64,000 nt of DNA from Mesorhizobium atlanticum (GCF_003289965.1 NZ_QMBQ01000007.1:124001-188000), one strand, 5' to 3'; counted from the stretch's first letter, positions 41,530 to 50,932 are shown. Numbers and translations are program-made. The notes: a model not told the origin generated them from the sequence alone.

Positions 41530-42516
41530 TCAGGCTCCCGTGCGGCTATCGATGCGCAACAGCATGTAGCGTGCGAGCGCGAGGATGATGAAGGTGATGA
41601 TGAACAGGATCAGGCCGAGCGACACCAGCGAGGATGTGTAGAGATTGCCGTCGGCCTCGGTGAACTCGTTGGCGATGGTCGCCGAGATCGTCGTGCCCGG
41701 CGCGAACAGCGAGGCGCTGATGCGATGCGCGTTGCCGATGACGAAGGTCACGGCCATCGTCTCGCCGAGCGCGCGGCCGAGGCCGAGCATGACGCCGCCC
41801 ATGATGCCGACGCGCGTGTAGGGGATGGTCACGCGCCGGGTTACTTCCCAGGTCGTGCAGCCGATGCCGTATGCCGATTCCTTCAGCACCGCCGGCACCG
41901 TGTCGAACACGTCCTTGGTGATCGAGGTGATGAAGGGCAGCACCATGATGGCCAGGATCAGCGAGGAGGTGAGCAGGCCGATACCGTAGGGCGGCCCGGC
42001 AAACAGGCTGTTGAGGCCGGGGATGCCTTTGAACAGCCAGATGATGAAGGGCTGGATCGTCGTCTGCAGGAACGGCGCGAAGACGAACAGGCCCCAGATG
42101 CCGTAGATGATCGAGGGAATGCCGGCCAGAAGCTCGACAGCGATACCGATCGGGCGCCTCAGCGGGCGGGGGCAAAGCTCGGTCAGGAAAACGGCGATGC
42201 CGATGCCGATCGGCACGGCGATGATGATGGCGATGGCCGAGGTGACGATGGTGCCGTAGATGGGCGCCAGCGCGCCGAAATTCTCGGTGACCGGGTTCCA
42301 GGATTCGGTCGTCAGGAAGGAGATGCCGAATTTCGACAGCGCTTCCCACGATCCGGCGATCAGCGAGATCGCGACGCCGCCGAGCAGAACCAGCACGAGG
42401 ATGGCGGAAGCGCGCGTGGCTGCCCGGAAGACCATGTCGGTGACGGCGAAGCGGCGCACTGTCGCTTCCCTGGTCCGCATGGCGGACGATGTCGCGGCTT
42501 CGGAAACGGCACTCAT
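41530..42516 (-). CDS. pstC: Phosphate ABC transporter permease PstC
   Basis: 328 residues. After a polar leader of about 30 residues come six membrane segments. PstC landmarks are FLTTESWNPVTENFGALAPIYGTI, GIPSIIYGIWGLFVF, the EAA loop LKESAYGIGCTTWEVTRRVTIPYTRVGIMGG and ALGETMAVTFVIGNA. It is the second gene of the pst operon, 64 bases after pstS. Confidence 0.94.
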   Translation of the reverse strand: MSAVSEAATSSAMRTREATVRRFAVTDMVFRAATRASAILVLVLLGGVAISLIAGSWEALSKFGISFLTTESWNPVTENFGALAPIYGTIVTSAIAIIIAVPIGIGIAVFLTELCPRPLRRPIGIAVELLAGIPSIIYGIWGLFVFAPFLQTTIQPFIIWLFKGIPGLNSLFAGPPYGIGLLTSSLILAIMVLPFITSITKDVFDTVPAVLKESAYGIGCTTWEVTRRVTIPYTRVGIMGGVMLGLGRALGETMAVTFVIGNAHRISASLFAPGTTISATIANEFTEADGNLYTSSLVSLGLILFIITFIILALARYMLLRIDSRTGA

Positions 42517-42580
42517 CTAGCCCCTCGCATTTCGAAAGAGACGGGAGGGCGCCGGAAGCGCCCTCCCTTGTTCGTCAGAA

Positions 42581-43639
42581 TTACATGCCGGAATAGAGCG
42601 GCTTGCCGTTCGCGTCGACGATGTCCTTGCTCCACATCTCTTCGACGCTCTTCACGACGGCGTCGGGCATCGGAACGTAGTCCAGGCTGGCAGCCAGCTC
42701 GTCGCCCTTGGCATAGGACCAGGCGAAGAATTTGAGCGCTTCGGCCGTGGCCGCCGCGTCGTCCGGCTTCTTGTAAACGAGGATCCAGGTGGCCGACGTC
42801 ATCGGCCAGGTTGCGGCACCGGCCTGGTTGGCCAGGATGACGCCATAGCCCGGCTGCGAGCTCCAGTCGGCATTGGCCGCTGCGGCCGAGAACGCCGCGG
42901 CGGTCGGCTCGACCTTCTTGCCGTCCTTGTTGATCAGGTCGGTATAGGTGAGCTTGTTCTGCTTGGCATAGGCATATTCGACATAGCCGATCGCGCCGCC
43001 GGTCTGCGAGACGTTGTTGGCTACGCCCTCATTGCCCTTGGCGCCGATGCCGACAGGCCATTCCACAGCCTTGTCGACGCCGACCTTCGACTTCCAGTCG
43101 GCGCTGACGTCGCCGAGATAGTAGGTGAAGTTGAAGGTGGTGCCCGAACCGTCTGAACGGTGAACCACGGCGATCGCCTGCGAAGGCAGCTTGACGTCGG
43201 GGTTGAGCTTCTTGATCGCCGGGTCATCCCAGCTCGTGATCTTGCCGAGGAAGATATCGGCCAGCGTCGGGCCGTCGAGAACCAGTTCGCCGGGCTTGAC
43301 GCCTTCGAGGTTGACGACCGGAACGATGCCGCCCATCACCGTCGGGAACTGCGCGAGGCCGGTGCTGTCGAGTTCGTCGCCCTTCAGCGGCGCATCGGAA
43401 GCGCCGAAGGTCACGGTCTTGGCCTTGATCTGCTTGATGCCGCCGCCGGAACCGATCGACTGGTAGTTGAGACCGATGCCGGTCTCCTTCTTGTAGGCGT
43501 CGGCCCACTTCGCATAGATCGGATAGGGGAAGGTGGCGCCGGCGCCGGAGATGTCGGCAGCCATCGCGGCGGCCATGCTAAGGGTTGATGCCGCAGCCAT
43601 TGCAATCGCAACGGCCGCCGAGCGGATGAAATGTCTCAT
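42581..43639 (-). CDS. pstS: Phosphate-binding protein PstS
   Basis: 352 residues with a signal peptide (ending near MAAAMA-ADI). The mature chain has the phosphate-loop residues ISGAGATFPYPIYAKW, NYQSIGSGGGIKQI and VVHRSDGSGTTFNFTYYLG. It delivers phosphate to PstCA. It is first in the operon, behind a triple PHO box, and is thus among the most strongly phosphate-controlled genes here. Confidence 0.95.
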   Translation of the reverse strand: MRHFIRSAAVAIAMAAASTLSMAAAMAADISGAGATFPYPIYAKWADAYKKETGIGLNYQSIGSGGGIKQIKAKTVTFGASDAPLKGDELDSTGLAQFPTVMGGIVPVVNLEGVKPGELVLDGPTLADIFLGKITSWDDPAIKKLNPDVKLPSQAIAVVHRSDGSGTTFNFTYYLGDVSADWKSKVGVDKAVEWPVGIGAKGNEGVANNVSQTGGAIGYVEYAYAKQNKLTYTDLINKDGKKVEPTAAAFSAAAANADWSSQPGYGVILANQAGAATWPMTSATWILVYKKPDDAAATAEALKFFAWSYAKGDELAASLDYVPMPDAVVKSVEEMWSKDIVDANGKPLYSGM

Positions 43640-43716
43640 GTGGCCTGCTCCTGTTCGGAAGATGGTCTTTCGGCACCCGTTCTATCGGCGCCCGGTCAGC
43701 GCAATAGCCCTCGATT

Positions 43717-43745
43717 ATTACAGTCGCATGACAGTTTCGTGTCAG
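43717..43745 (-). promoter_or_regulatory. Triple PHO box of the pst operon
   Basis: On the minus strand CTGACAC, CTGTCAT and CTGTAAT follow one another at 11-base intervals with 4-base spacers, matching PhoB half-sites (CTGTCAT-type). The last repeat ends 78 bases before the pstS start codon. Confidence 0.85.
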
Positions 43746-44128
43746 CCCGGTAACGTCTGGACGGGGATGTCTGGAGGGGCCGGCGGAGGCCCCGAAGGAC
43801 CGGCCGAAGTTTGCCGCGGGAATCAGTAACTTGTCTGACTTTTGAATCAAAAATTATCCCGGCGGCCGGGTCGCGGCCGCCGGGAAATAAAATCCGGACG
43901 AGAGCGCGTTGCCTGAACGCCAGAGCGGATCATGGCGCGGCCGTCGCCGAAAACAGGTCCGTTGGGGTAGAGTCGACGCTGTTTCTTGTTGGCGGTCGCT
44001 GCTCCCGCCCGTAACCGAGGGGCGGAATCAATGACATATTGTCCAAGCTTGGCTTTTGCTTTGGTATGGTGCGATCGCACCATACGCATGCGTCAACGCC
44101 TAGCGCCTGCCCGCCGGCTAAGTTGGCG
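43746..44128. other. Intergenic region between pstS and the hybrid kinase gene
   Basis: About 380 bases with no convincing gene. It holds a GC-rich hairpin at 43858-43883 (11-base arms CCCGGCGGCCG/CGGCCGCCGGG followed by AAATAA) and a perfect 22-base palindrome at 44064-44085. A small CCAAGCTTGG palindrome is at 44043-44052. Open frames that cross it have no ribosome-binding site and odd composition. Confidence 0.5.
44064..44085. promoter_or_regulatory. Perfect 22-base palindrome of unknown role
   Basis: Each half is GTATGGTGCGA and its exact reverse complement with no loop, centred on CGATCG between 44074 and 44075. It is 44 bases after the stop codon of the hybrid kinase. The lack of a loop and of a T-run speaks against a terminator. 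A dimeric protein site is more likely, though no start codon is near. Confidence 0.45.
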
Positions 44129-47100
44129 CTAACCCGCGTTGCGCCGGCTCTCGATGTCCGAATCCAGCCAGCGCTCGAGCTTTTCGAGCAACGCCCGCGG
44201 GCTGATCGGCTTCGGCAGGTAATCGTCCATGCCGGCATCGAGGCAGCGTTCGCGATCGCCCTTCAGCGCATGCGCCGTGACGCCCACGATCGGCACATGC
44301 GTGCCCGTGTCCTCCTCGAGTTTGCGAATGGCGCCTGTCGCCTCCAGCCCGTTCATTTCCGGCATCGACACGTCCATCAGGATCATGCGCGGATTGAGCT
44401 TGCCGAAGGCATCGAGCGCCTTGCGGCCGTTGCCGACGATCTCGAAGCGGTAGCCGGTCTCGCCAAGGATCTGGGTGAACACCATCTGGTTCACCTCATT
44501 GTCCTCGGCGACGAGGATGTCGAGCCCGCGCTCGGGCTCGGCCGGACGTGGGCGCGCACGCACGGGCGGTGGCTGCAGCATGGCGCGGTCCGACGCTGCC
44601 GTCTGCGCCGGCGCGGCTTGCGGTGGGCTGCCAACGGCGGGTTGCACCGCGGCGCTGCTGTGACGATGGCGCTGGATCGTCGCGACCAGCGTTTCCAGGA
44701 GAATGGAGGAGCGCGCCGGTTTGATCAGCTGCGCATCGATGCCGAGGTCGCGATAGGCGGTGTTGGCAAGCGACTGGTCGACCGAGGTCAGCATGATGAT
44801 GGGCGTGTGCGCCAGACCCGCCGTGTCACGCACGATGCGCGCCATCTCGGCGCCGGTCATGCCGGGCATCTGGTAGTCGAGCACGATGCAATCGACCGGC
44901 ACGCCATAGGCGGCGGCGGCAATCAGCACCTTCAGCCCTTCGGCGCCGCTCTCGGCCGCGCAGGCATCGAACATCCACGACGCCATCTGCTCGCTCAGGA
45001 TCGAGCGGTTGACGGCGTTGTCGTCGACGATGAGCACGCGCGCGCCGGTGACGTCGACCGGCGTGATGCGCTGCCCGCCCTGCTCGGCCCTGGGCAGCGT
45101 GACGGTGAACCAGAAGGTCGAACCCTTGCCCTCGGCGCTGTCGACGCCGATCTCGCCGCCCATCATCTCAACCAGCCGCGAGGTGATGGCGAGGCCGAGG
45201 CCGGTGCCTTCATGCCTCCTGGTCGACGAGGTATCGACCTGGCTGAACTTCTCGAACACCAGCTTCAGCTTGTCCTCGGGAATGCCGATGCCGGTATCCG
45301 TCACGGAAATGGTGAGCTTGGTTCCCGCGGGAACCCGCTCGCCGGTCACGTCGACCAGGACATGGCCCTCGTCGGTGAACTTCACCGCGTTGCCGAGCAG
45401 GTTGGTGACGATCTGCCGGATGCGGCCGACATCGCCGACGAACTGGCCGTCGAGGCCCGGCTGGACGCGCACGATGAGCTCGAGGTCCTTCTCCTTGGCG
45501 CGTGTCGAGACCAGCGTCGCCACATCCTCGATCGCCTCGGCCAGATTGAACGGCGCCGGGTCGAGCACCAGCTGGCCGGCGTCGATCTTGGAGAAGTCGA
45601 GGATGTCATTGATGATGGTCAGCAGCGCGTTGCCGGATTTGACGATGATGTCGGTGAAGGTCTTCTGCTTCGGATCGAGGTCCGACTTTGCCAGCAGTTC
45701 CGCCATTCCAAGGACCCCGTTCATCGGCGTGCGGATCTCGTGGCTCATATTGGCGAGGAATTCCGACTTGGCCCGGTCGGCGAGCACGGCACGTTGCCGC
45801 GCTTCGCTGAGCTCGGCCTCGCGCTGCTTGAGCTCGGTGATGTCGGTGGTGGAGCCGATGAGGTAGAGCGAGCCGTCGGAGGCGATCATCGCGCCCTTGC
45901 GCGCGAACTGGTGCCGGACGCTGCCGTCCGGCAGCGTCACCGTCTCCTCGATCTCCTGCGTCTCTCCGGTGCGCAGCACGGCGAGGTCGCCGGCCACAAA
46001 GGCTTCGCCATCCGCTCCGAATATCTCGACGTCGGTCTTGCCGATCGCCTCTTCCTTGCTGAAGCCGGTGAGATCGCACCAGCCCTTGTTGACGTAGAAT
46101 TGCCTGAGGTCCGAGCGCTTGGCGTAGATCGACACCGGCACATTGTCGATGAGGCTGCGGAACACCTCGTTCTCGCTCATGCTTTGCCGAAGCGCCTGCT
46201 CGCGCGCCTTGACGTCGGTGATGTCGGTGCTGGAACCGACCAGATGCACCGAGCCGTCGGTCGCCACCAGCCGGTTCTTGCGGGTCATCAGCTGCCGCAC
46301 CGTGCCGTCGCGATGGGTGACGGCCTCCTCGACCTCGCGTCCCGCGCCGGTCGCCACGACTTCGGTGTCGTCGCTGCTGAACCCGTCGGCTTCTTCCGAC
46401 GCGAAAAGCTCACGATCCGTCTTGCCGAGCACCTCGTCCTTGTCGAATCCGGTCAGCGCGCACCAGGCCTTGTTGACGAATTCCATGCTGAGATCGTCGG
46501 CCTTGATGAAGGCCGCCACGGGCAGCTCGTCCATCACGTGCCGGTAGAGGTCGATCTGGCGCATGGAGTCGCGCAGCGCCTTCTCGCGGACCTTGATGTC
46601 GGTGATATCGACGCGCACGCCGATGAACGTCCCGTCATCGGTGCGCATGTCATAGACCTGGTACCAGCGCCCGTCGGCGTTGAGCCGCTCGTAGGCGGAA
46701 TTTGGCAAGCGGTACCGCTTGAGCATGGCGTCAAGCCAGCGCTCGGTGTCGACGCCGTACAGACGGTCGATCTCACTGTCGCCGCTTGAACGGAAATAGC
46801 CGACCGAATGGCCGAGAACCAACGCCTCGCGGAATGTGCGGCCCGGCTGCCAGGCCGGCTTCAGCGCCGGCAGCGTGTCCTGCAGCTTGCGGTTGGCGAA
46901 GACGAAGCGGTCGTCGCGGTCGTAGATGATGACGCCGGCCGGCAGCGATTCCAGAACGGCGGCGAGGTTCCTTCGCGCATCCTCGGCCTCGGTCTCGCGC
47001 TGCTTCATGTCGGTGATGTCGACATAGGAGATCAGCCGCTTGCCGCCCGGAAGCGGCGCCAGCGAGGCGATCAGCGTGCGGCCGTCGCTGCGCGGCAACT

Positions 47101-47881
47101 GCCTGGAGCCTGCGGCGCCGGCGCGGATTTCGGCTTCCCGCTCGGCCACATGGCTTTGCCAGTTCCGCTCCTCGCCGCCGAACGGATCGGCGGCACGGGT
47201 GGCTTCCATGAGGTCGCGAAAAGAGATGCCGGCCGGAGCCCGCAGCGGATCGACCTTCCAGAAGTCGTAGAAGGCCCGGTTGATCACCTCGACCCGCAAT
47301 TCGGCATCGACAACGATGACGCCGATCGGCATCGAATCGACCATCAGGCTGAGATTGCTGAACGTCTCGGCCGTCCTGGCATTGGCTCTTTCGATCTCGG
47401 CGTCTCGGCGCTTGACCTCGGTGACGTCATAGTAGGTCAACAGGCGCTTGCCGCCGGACAACGCCGTCACCGAGAACACCATCGTGCGGCCGTCGGCATG
47501 GACGAACTCGCGCGGCGCGACGGAACCGGCACGAATTTCCGCGATTCGGCTGGCCAGGTAGCGCTGCCACTCCTGTTCGTCGATCTCGCCATAGATGCCG
47601 TTGCGGCGATTGAGATCCATCAGGCGGCTGAATGGCGCACCGACGGTCACCGCCCCGTCGGGGATCTTGGACAACTCCCGGTAGGCTTTATTGATGATCA
47701 GCGTGTCGAGCCGGGCGTCCAGAAGCACGACGCCCATACGCATGGCGTCCATCGTGCGCTCGAGATCGGCAAGATGCTGTTCGCCGCCTTCGCCGGCGGG
47801 CGTGTCGTCGTCATGCCCAACCGTTGCGTCGAGGGGGTTGCGCATGCCGCCTGTCCCACTCGTCTTGCCCACGTCCGCCAT
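44129..47881 (-). CDS. Hybrid histidine kinase with five PAS domains and two receivers
   Basis: 1250 residues from ATG 47881 (a start at 47941 would add 20; GGGGGTGG lies upstream of the chosen one). There is no membrane segment. PAS/PAC domains lie at about 45-155, 185-292, 308-428, 445-558 and 570-690. HisKA has H714 in MSHEIRTPMNGVLGMAELL. The ATPase domain has N in TNLLGNAVKFT and DTGIGIPEDK. Receiver 1 is about 945-1065 with Asp in IVLDYQMPGM, and receiver 2 is about 1125-1240 with MILMDVSMPEMNG. It is a cytoplasmic, many-input sensor. No separate output domain or partner gene is adjacent, so its target is unknown. PAS4 and PAS5 are very alike, suggesting duplication. Confidence 0.9.
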   Translation of the reverse strand: MADVGKTSGTGGMRNPLDATVGHDDDTPAGEGGEQHLADLERTMDAMRMGVVLLDARLDTLIINKAYRELSKIPDGAVTVGAPFSRLMDLNRRNGIYGEIDEQEWQRYLASRIAEIRAGSVAPREFVHADGRTMVFSVTALSGGKRLLTYYDVTEVKRRDAEIERANARTAETFSNLSLMVDSMPIGVIVVDAELRVEVINRAFYDFWKVDPLRAPAGISFRDLMEATRAADPFGGEERNWQSHVAEREAEIRAGAAGSRQLPRSDGRTLIASLAPLPGGKRLISYVDITDMKQRETEAEDARRNLAAVLESLPAGVIIYDRDDRFVFANRKLQDTLPALKPAWQPGRTFREALVLGHSVGYFRSSGDSEIDRLYGVDTERWLDAMLKRYRLPNSAYERLNADGRWYQVYDMRTDDGTFIGVRVDITDIKVREKALRDSMRQIDLYRHVMDELPVAAFIKADDLSMEFVNKAWCALTGFDKDEVLGKTDRELFASEEADGFSSDDTEVVATGAGREVEEAVTHRDGTVRQLMTRKNRLVATDGSVHLVGSSTDITDVKAREQALRQSMSENEVFRSLIDNVPVSIYAKRSDLRQFYVNKGWCDLTGFSKEEAIGKTDVEIFGADGEAFVAGDLAVLRTGETQEIEETVTLPDGSVRHQFARKGAMIASDGSLYLIGSTTDITELKQREAELSEARQRAVLADRAKSEFLANMSHEIRTPMNGVLGMAELLAKSDLDPKQKTFTDIIVKSGNALLTIINDILDFSKIDAGQLVLDPAPFNLAEAIEDVATLVSTRAKEKDLELIVRVQPGLDGQFVGDVGRIRQIVTNLLGNAVKFTDEGHVLVDVTGERVPAGTKLTISVTDTGIGIPEDKLKLVFEKFSQVDTSSTRRHEGTGLGLAITSRLVEMMGGEIGVDSAEGKGSTFWFTVTLPRAEQGGQRITPVDVTGARVLIVDDNAVNRSILSEQMASWMFDACAAESGAEGLKVLIAAAAYGVPVDCIVLDYQMPGMTGAEMARIVRDTAGLAHTPIIMLTSVDQSLANTAYRDLGIDAQLIKPARSSILLETLVATIQRHRHSSAAVQPAVGSPPQAAPAQTAASDRAMLQPPPVRARPRPAEPERGLDILVAEDNEVNQMVFTQILGETGYRFEIVGNGRKALDAFGKLNPRMILMDVSMPEMNGLEATGAIRKLEEDTGTHVPIVGVTAHALKGDRERCLDAGMDDYLPKPISPRALLEKLERWLDSDIESRRNAG

Positions 47882-48087
47882 GCTGTTGCCACCCCCAGCC
47901 GAACACCCCTTCGCGGTTCGTCGACGGAATGTGCCCGACAAGCATTAACGATCCGCTAACCATAATGAATCGCAACCGCCTGCCTTTCGATGCCGTTGAG
48001 AGAACCAGAATCGTGGCGCCGGTTGCGGTAATCCGCCTGTTGGCGATTGGGGCAACGACACACTATAAAGCGCCTGAGGTGTTGCTA

Positions 48088-48447
48088 ATGTTCAGTCGAA
48101 TCGCCGCTGTCGTCCTGTGCCCGGCGCTGCTTGCAGCGGGCGCTTGCACGCGAAGCGACGACGGCACGGTGATCGTTCCAAGCCGGATGGATGTCAGGCG
48201 TGTCTGGGACAAGGCGCCGCCGGGAACGACCGCCTCGCGGCAGATCGTGTCGGATGTGTTTCCCCCGCCGCCGAGCGCGCCGGCAAGCCTGCCTGCGAGC
48301 CCGACCGTCCGGCGCCATTCCAGACCCGCTTCGACGAAGCGGTCCTTCGGCCAGGATCTGCCCGACCCGGCATCCGGCGAGCAGCGCCCCCTCACCTGCA
48401 GGAATGTCGGCGAGGACGGCAAGCGCTATCGCGTCGTCTGCGAATAA
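48088..48447 (+). CDS. Hypothetical exported protein, possible lipoprotein
   Basis: 119 residues. The signal-like start MFSRIAAVVLCPALLAAGAC ends in AGAC, an imperfect lipobox. The middle is rich in Pro, Ser and Ala (DVFPPPPSAPASLPASP). The end is polar with two cysteines (TCRNVGEDGKRYRVVCE), a motif seen in several small rhizobial envelope proteins. The start is set by GAGG 9 bases upstream. It is divergent from the hybrid kinase. I recognise no named family. Confidence 0.62.
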   Translation: MFSRIAAVVLCPALLAAGACTRSDDGTVIVPSRMDVRRVWDKAPPGTTASRQIVSDVFPPPPSAPASLPASPTVRRHSRPASTKRSFGQDLPDPASGEQRPLTCRNVGEDGKRYRVVCE

Positions 48448-48611
48448 CGTTCCTTCAATCTGTGGACCCGGTGCCGGCGAGACAGCGCCGAACAACAGCC
48501 GGCGTGAGAAACCGAGCCGCCGTTGCGATCACGGATTGCTGATGAAACCTTTGGCCGGTGGTGGACGTTTCCCGGCCTGATGTGATTCGCGCTGCACCCA
48601 GGAGACTGAAG

Positions 48612-48845
48612 ATGTCCATTCACTTCACCGTCTCTGGCCTGACCAGGAACCTGATCCATTCGCTTGGGTTGGATCATGAACAGGCGCCGAGGCCGCTTAC
48701 CCCGGAACAGAACCTTCTGCTGGATTGTTACCTGGCCGGACAGATCCCGGACTCGGCTTGGAGCGACTATGTCTTCGAGATGCCGGAGTTGGAAAAACAC
48801 GCCCAACTCAGGCGCGCCAGGTCAGGCATACGCGGCCTAACCTGA
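48612..48845 (+). CDS. Small hypothetical protein
   Basis: 77 residues (MSIHFTVSGLTRNLIHSLGL...), with GGAG 7 bases before the ATG. The sequence is polar, with LTPEQNLLLDCYLAGQIPDSAW in the middle and a basic end (LRRARSGIRG). No signal, membrane segment or known motif. Codon use fits the surrounding genes, which supports that it is real. Confidence 0.6.
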   Translation: MSIHFTVSGLTRNLIHSLGLDHEQAPRPLTPEQNLLLDCYLAGQIPDSAWSDYVFEMPELEKHAQLRRARSGIRGLT

Positions 48846-48862
48846 AACGGTGAGGCCGCCGC

Positions 48863-49225
48863 TCATTTCTTCGGTGAGTTGAACTGCAGCGTGAAGACGT
48901 TGCCGGGAATGCCTTGCGCCGGCGAAAGGCTGAGCGGCAGGCAGTCATTCAGCGCCTTTATCGCCGCATCGACATAGGCTTTGCGCGCCTTGTCGTCGCC
49001 GGCGACATGAATGGCGGTTGTTTTAGGCGGCCCGATCAGCGTGCCGTCGCGCTTGAAGCTGAAGCTGAGCGTGACCGACGAATTGTCGGAATTGGCCGGC
49101 GGCGTCCAGCAGGCGAGCAGGGCGGCGCCTACCTCGTTCATGCCGTTGAGCGGTGCGGTGGCGGCCGACGGAAAGGGCACAACCGACAGCGCGCCTGCCA
49201 TCATCAGAAATCTCGCCGTGTTCAT
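48863..49225 (-). CDS. Secreted protein with a TonB/TolA C-terminal-like domain
   Basis: 120 residues from ATG 49225 with GAGG 7 bases upstream. The signal peptide is MNTARFLMMAGALSVVPFPSAATA. The mature part begins EVGAALLACWTPP, then VTLSFSFKRDGTLIGPPKTTAIHVAGDD and AAIKALNDCLPLSLSPAQG. The order (central Cys-Trp, a strand with GTL/G, and a second Cys in CLPL) resembles the cysteine-paired TolA/TonB C-terminal fold. It would be periplasmic. Function unknown. Confidence 0.68.
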   Translation of the reverse strand: MNTARFLMMAGALSVVPFPSAATAPLNGMNEVGAALLACWTPPANSDNSSVTLSFSFKRDGTLIGPPKTTAIHVAGDDKARKAYVDAAIKALNDCLPLSLSPAQGIPGNVFTLQFNSPKK

Positions 49226-49482
49226 CGCAGACCTCGTCGCCGTCGTTCTGCCCCTGACGGTATCGTACGATCCATGACGAGGATGACAATAGGATTTCAG
49301 TCCACCCGTCGGCGGTGCAATCATACTGTCGTGATTTCGGCGAGGGCCGCGAAAAGCAAAAGGCCGGCACGGAGCCGACCTTTCCCTTGCCTCGTCATGG
49401 CGCCAGTACATCCGTGGTCGCAGCGAGGTCTAAAGCCAGTAGACAGGTCTTAGGTAAACGAAACCTTAACGCCGGAGGACCG

Positions 49483-50328
49483 CTACGCCTTGGCCTGCGA
49501 TTTCACATGCGCGATGTAGCCGCGCACGTCGCCGGCCGGCTCGGCATAGGCCTTGCCGAGCTTCTTCTCCAGCGCCGCCATGTACTCTTTCGCCCATTTG
49601 GGCAGCGCATAGTCGACGACCGCCAGGAATTCGAGCGTTGCCCCCAGCCTTATATCGGCGATCGACGGGTTGTTGCCGCCAATGAACGGTTTGCCGTTGC
49701 GGAAGAAAGAGTGAAACACCTCGAGCGGCTCGGCGATCGCGGCCATCGCCGCCTTCTGCGCTTCCGATTTCTTGTCGGGGTGGGCGTCGCTGTGGCCGAC
49801 CTCGCCTGCATATTGCGGAAAGCCGAGTGCCGGATAGGTTGCGCGCGCGACATAAGGATAAAGCGTGCCGATCAGATAGAACATGGCGCTGTCGATCATC
49901 GCCCGCTTGGCCGGTGCCTTGGGATAGAACTTTTCCAGCCCGTGCTTGTTGGCGAGATACTGCATGATGGCGCAGCTTTCCCACAGCACGCCGCGCGGCA
50001 GGGCCTTGTCCTCGATCATCGGCGTCAGATGCGCCGGATTGCGCGCCAGGAACTCGGGCGAGCGCGTATGGCCCCAGGCGTCGGTCTCCGCGGGATCGAG
50101 CCCGGCCGCGCGCGCAAACACCCTGACCGTCATGTTGTTGACGCTCGGCCTCAGCATGCTGAGTTTTATGCTGGGCTTCTTGGCTGGTTTGGCCTTGGCT
50201 TTAGGTGCGGCTTTTGCCGTCACTTTAGGTGCGGCTTTTGCCGTCACCTTCGCGGCCGTCTTCGCCGCTGCTTTCGGCGCGGCCTTGGCCGCGGGTTTCT
50301 TTGCGCTCTTCGTTGCGGTCTTCGCCAT
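49483..50328 (-). CDS. Glutathione S-transferase-like protein with a histone-H1-like N-terminal tail
   Basis: 281 residues from ATG 50328, with GGGAGGACCAAG as the site. The first 55 residues are almost only Ala, Lys, Pro and Thr (MAKTATKSAKKPAAKAAPK... through PAKKP), including a perfect tandem VTAKAAPK repeat. The rest is a GST: a thioredoxin-like N-domain (LSMLRPSVNNMTVRVFARAAGL) with ESCAIMQYLANKHG, and a helical C-domain with FIGGNNPSIADIRLGATLEFL. Such tails bind nucleic acids in histone-like proteins, so the enzyme may be held on the nucleoid. The tail could instead be a low-complexity spacer. It follows a VOC gene in the same direction. Confidence 0.8.
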   Translation of the reverse strand: MAKTATKSAKKPAAKAAPKAAAKTAAKVTAKAAPKVTAKAAPKAKAKPAKKPSIKLSMLRPSVNNMTVRVFARAAGLDPAETDAWGHTRSPEFLARNPAHLTPMIEDKALPRGVLWESCAIMQYLANKHGLEKFYPKAPAKRAMIDSAMFYLIGTLYPYVARATYPALGFPQYAGEVGHSDAHPDKKSEAQKAAMAAIAEPLEVFHSFFRNGKPFIGGNNPSIADIRLGATLEFLAVVDYALPKWAKEYMAALEKKLGKAYAEPAGDVRGYIAHVKSQAKA

Positions 50329-50350
50329 CTTGGTCCTCCCTCTGACCTGG

Positions 50351-50932
50351 TTAGTATGGATTTTTCGGCGCCCTGCTTTCGGACAATGTCTCACGCGACC
50401 GCTCGACCAGCGTCTGGATGGCATCGGCCAGATGGAGTTCGGCGATATTGTAGTCGCCACGCGCCACGCGGATCTTGTGCGCCTCCATCAGCACGTCGGC
50501 ATGGGTGAAGCCGGCCGGCGGCTCGAAGCGATAGGAAGCAAGCTCGATCAGCAGCCCCAGCGGGTCCTCGAAATAGATCGAGTCCATGAAACCGCGGTCC
50601 TTGACGCCGCTGTGCTTGATGCCGCGCTCGTCGAGCCGCGCGACCGCCTGCAGGAAGGTGACCCGCGACACCGCGAAGGCGATGTGATGGACGCAGCCGA
50701 TATCGGTCGGCGTCCGCCGCTTGACCGGGGTCCGGCTCTCGTCGGTGAAGATCGTGATCAGGCGCCCGTCGCCTGGATCGAAATAGAGATGGCTCTCGCT
50801 CGCCTTGTCGAGGTTAGGCTGCTCGAAGATGAAGGGCATGCCGAGCACCCCTTCCCAGAAGTCGATCGAGGTCTGGCGTCCGGCGCCGACCAGCGTGATG
50901 TGATGGACGCCTTGCGACTGCAGCTTCCGCAT
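50351..50932 (-). CDS. VOC-family (glyoxalase/extradiol) protein
   Basis: 193 residues with two paired VOC half-modules. The first starts QGVHHITLVGAGRQTSIDFWEGVLGM and has metal-type His in HHIT. The second has VHHIAFAVSRVTFLQAVARL and IYFEDPLGLLIELASYRFEPP with the metal Glu. It could be a dioxygenase or a lyase of a small reactive compound. It lies 22 bases upstream of the GST-like gene and is probably co-transcribed, so a detoxification unit is likely. Confidence 0.8.
   Translation of the reverse strand: MRKLQSQGVHHITLVGAGRQTSIDFWEGVLGMPFIFEQPNLDKASESHLYFDPGDGRLITIFTDESRTPVKRRTPTDIGCVHHIAFAVSRVTFLQAVARLDERGIKHSGVKDRGFMDSIYFEDPLGLLIELASYRFEPPAGFTHADVLMEAHKIRVARGDYNIAELHLADAIQTLVERSRETLSESRAPKNPY

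Noticed and set aside
44039..46789. 916-residue open frame on the plus strand opposite the hybrid kinase
   Set aside because: Its composition (runs of Arg, His, Gly, Asp) is that of antisense GC-rich DNA, and the kinase on the other strand has clear domains throughout.
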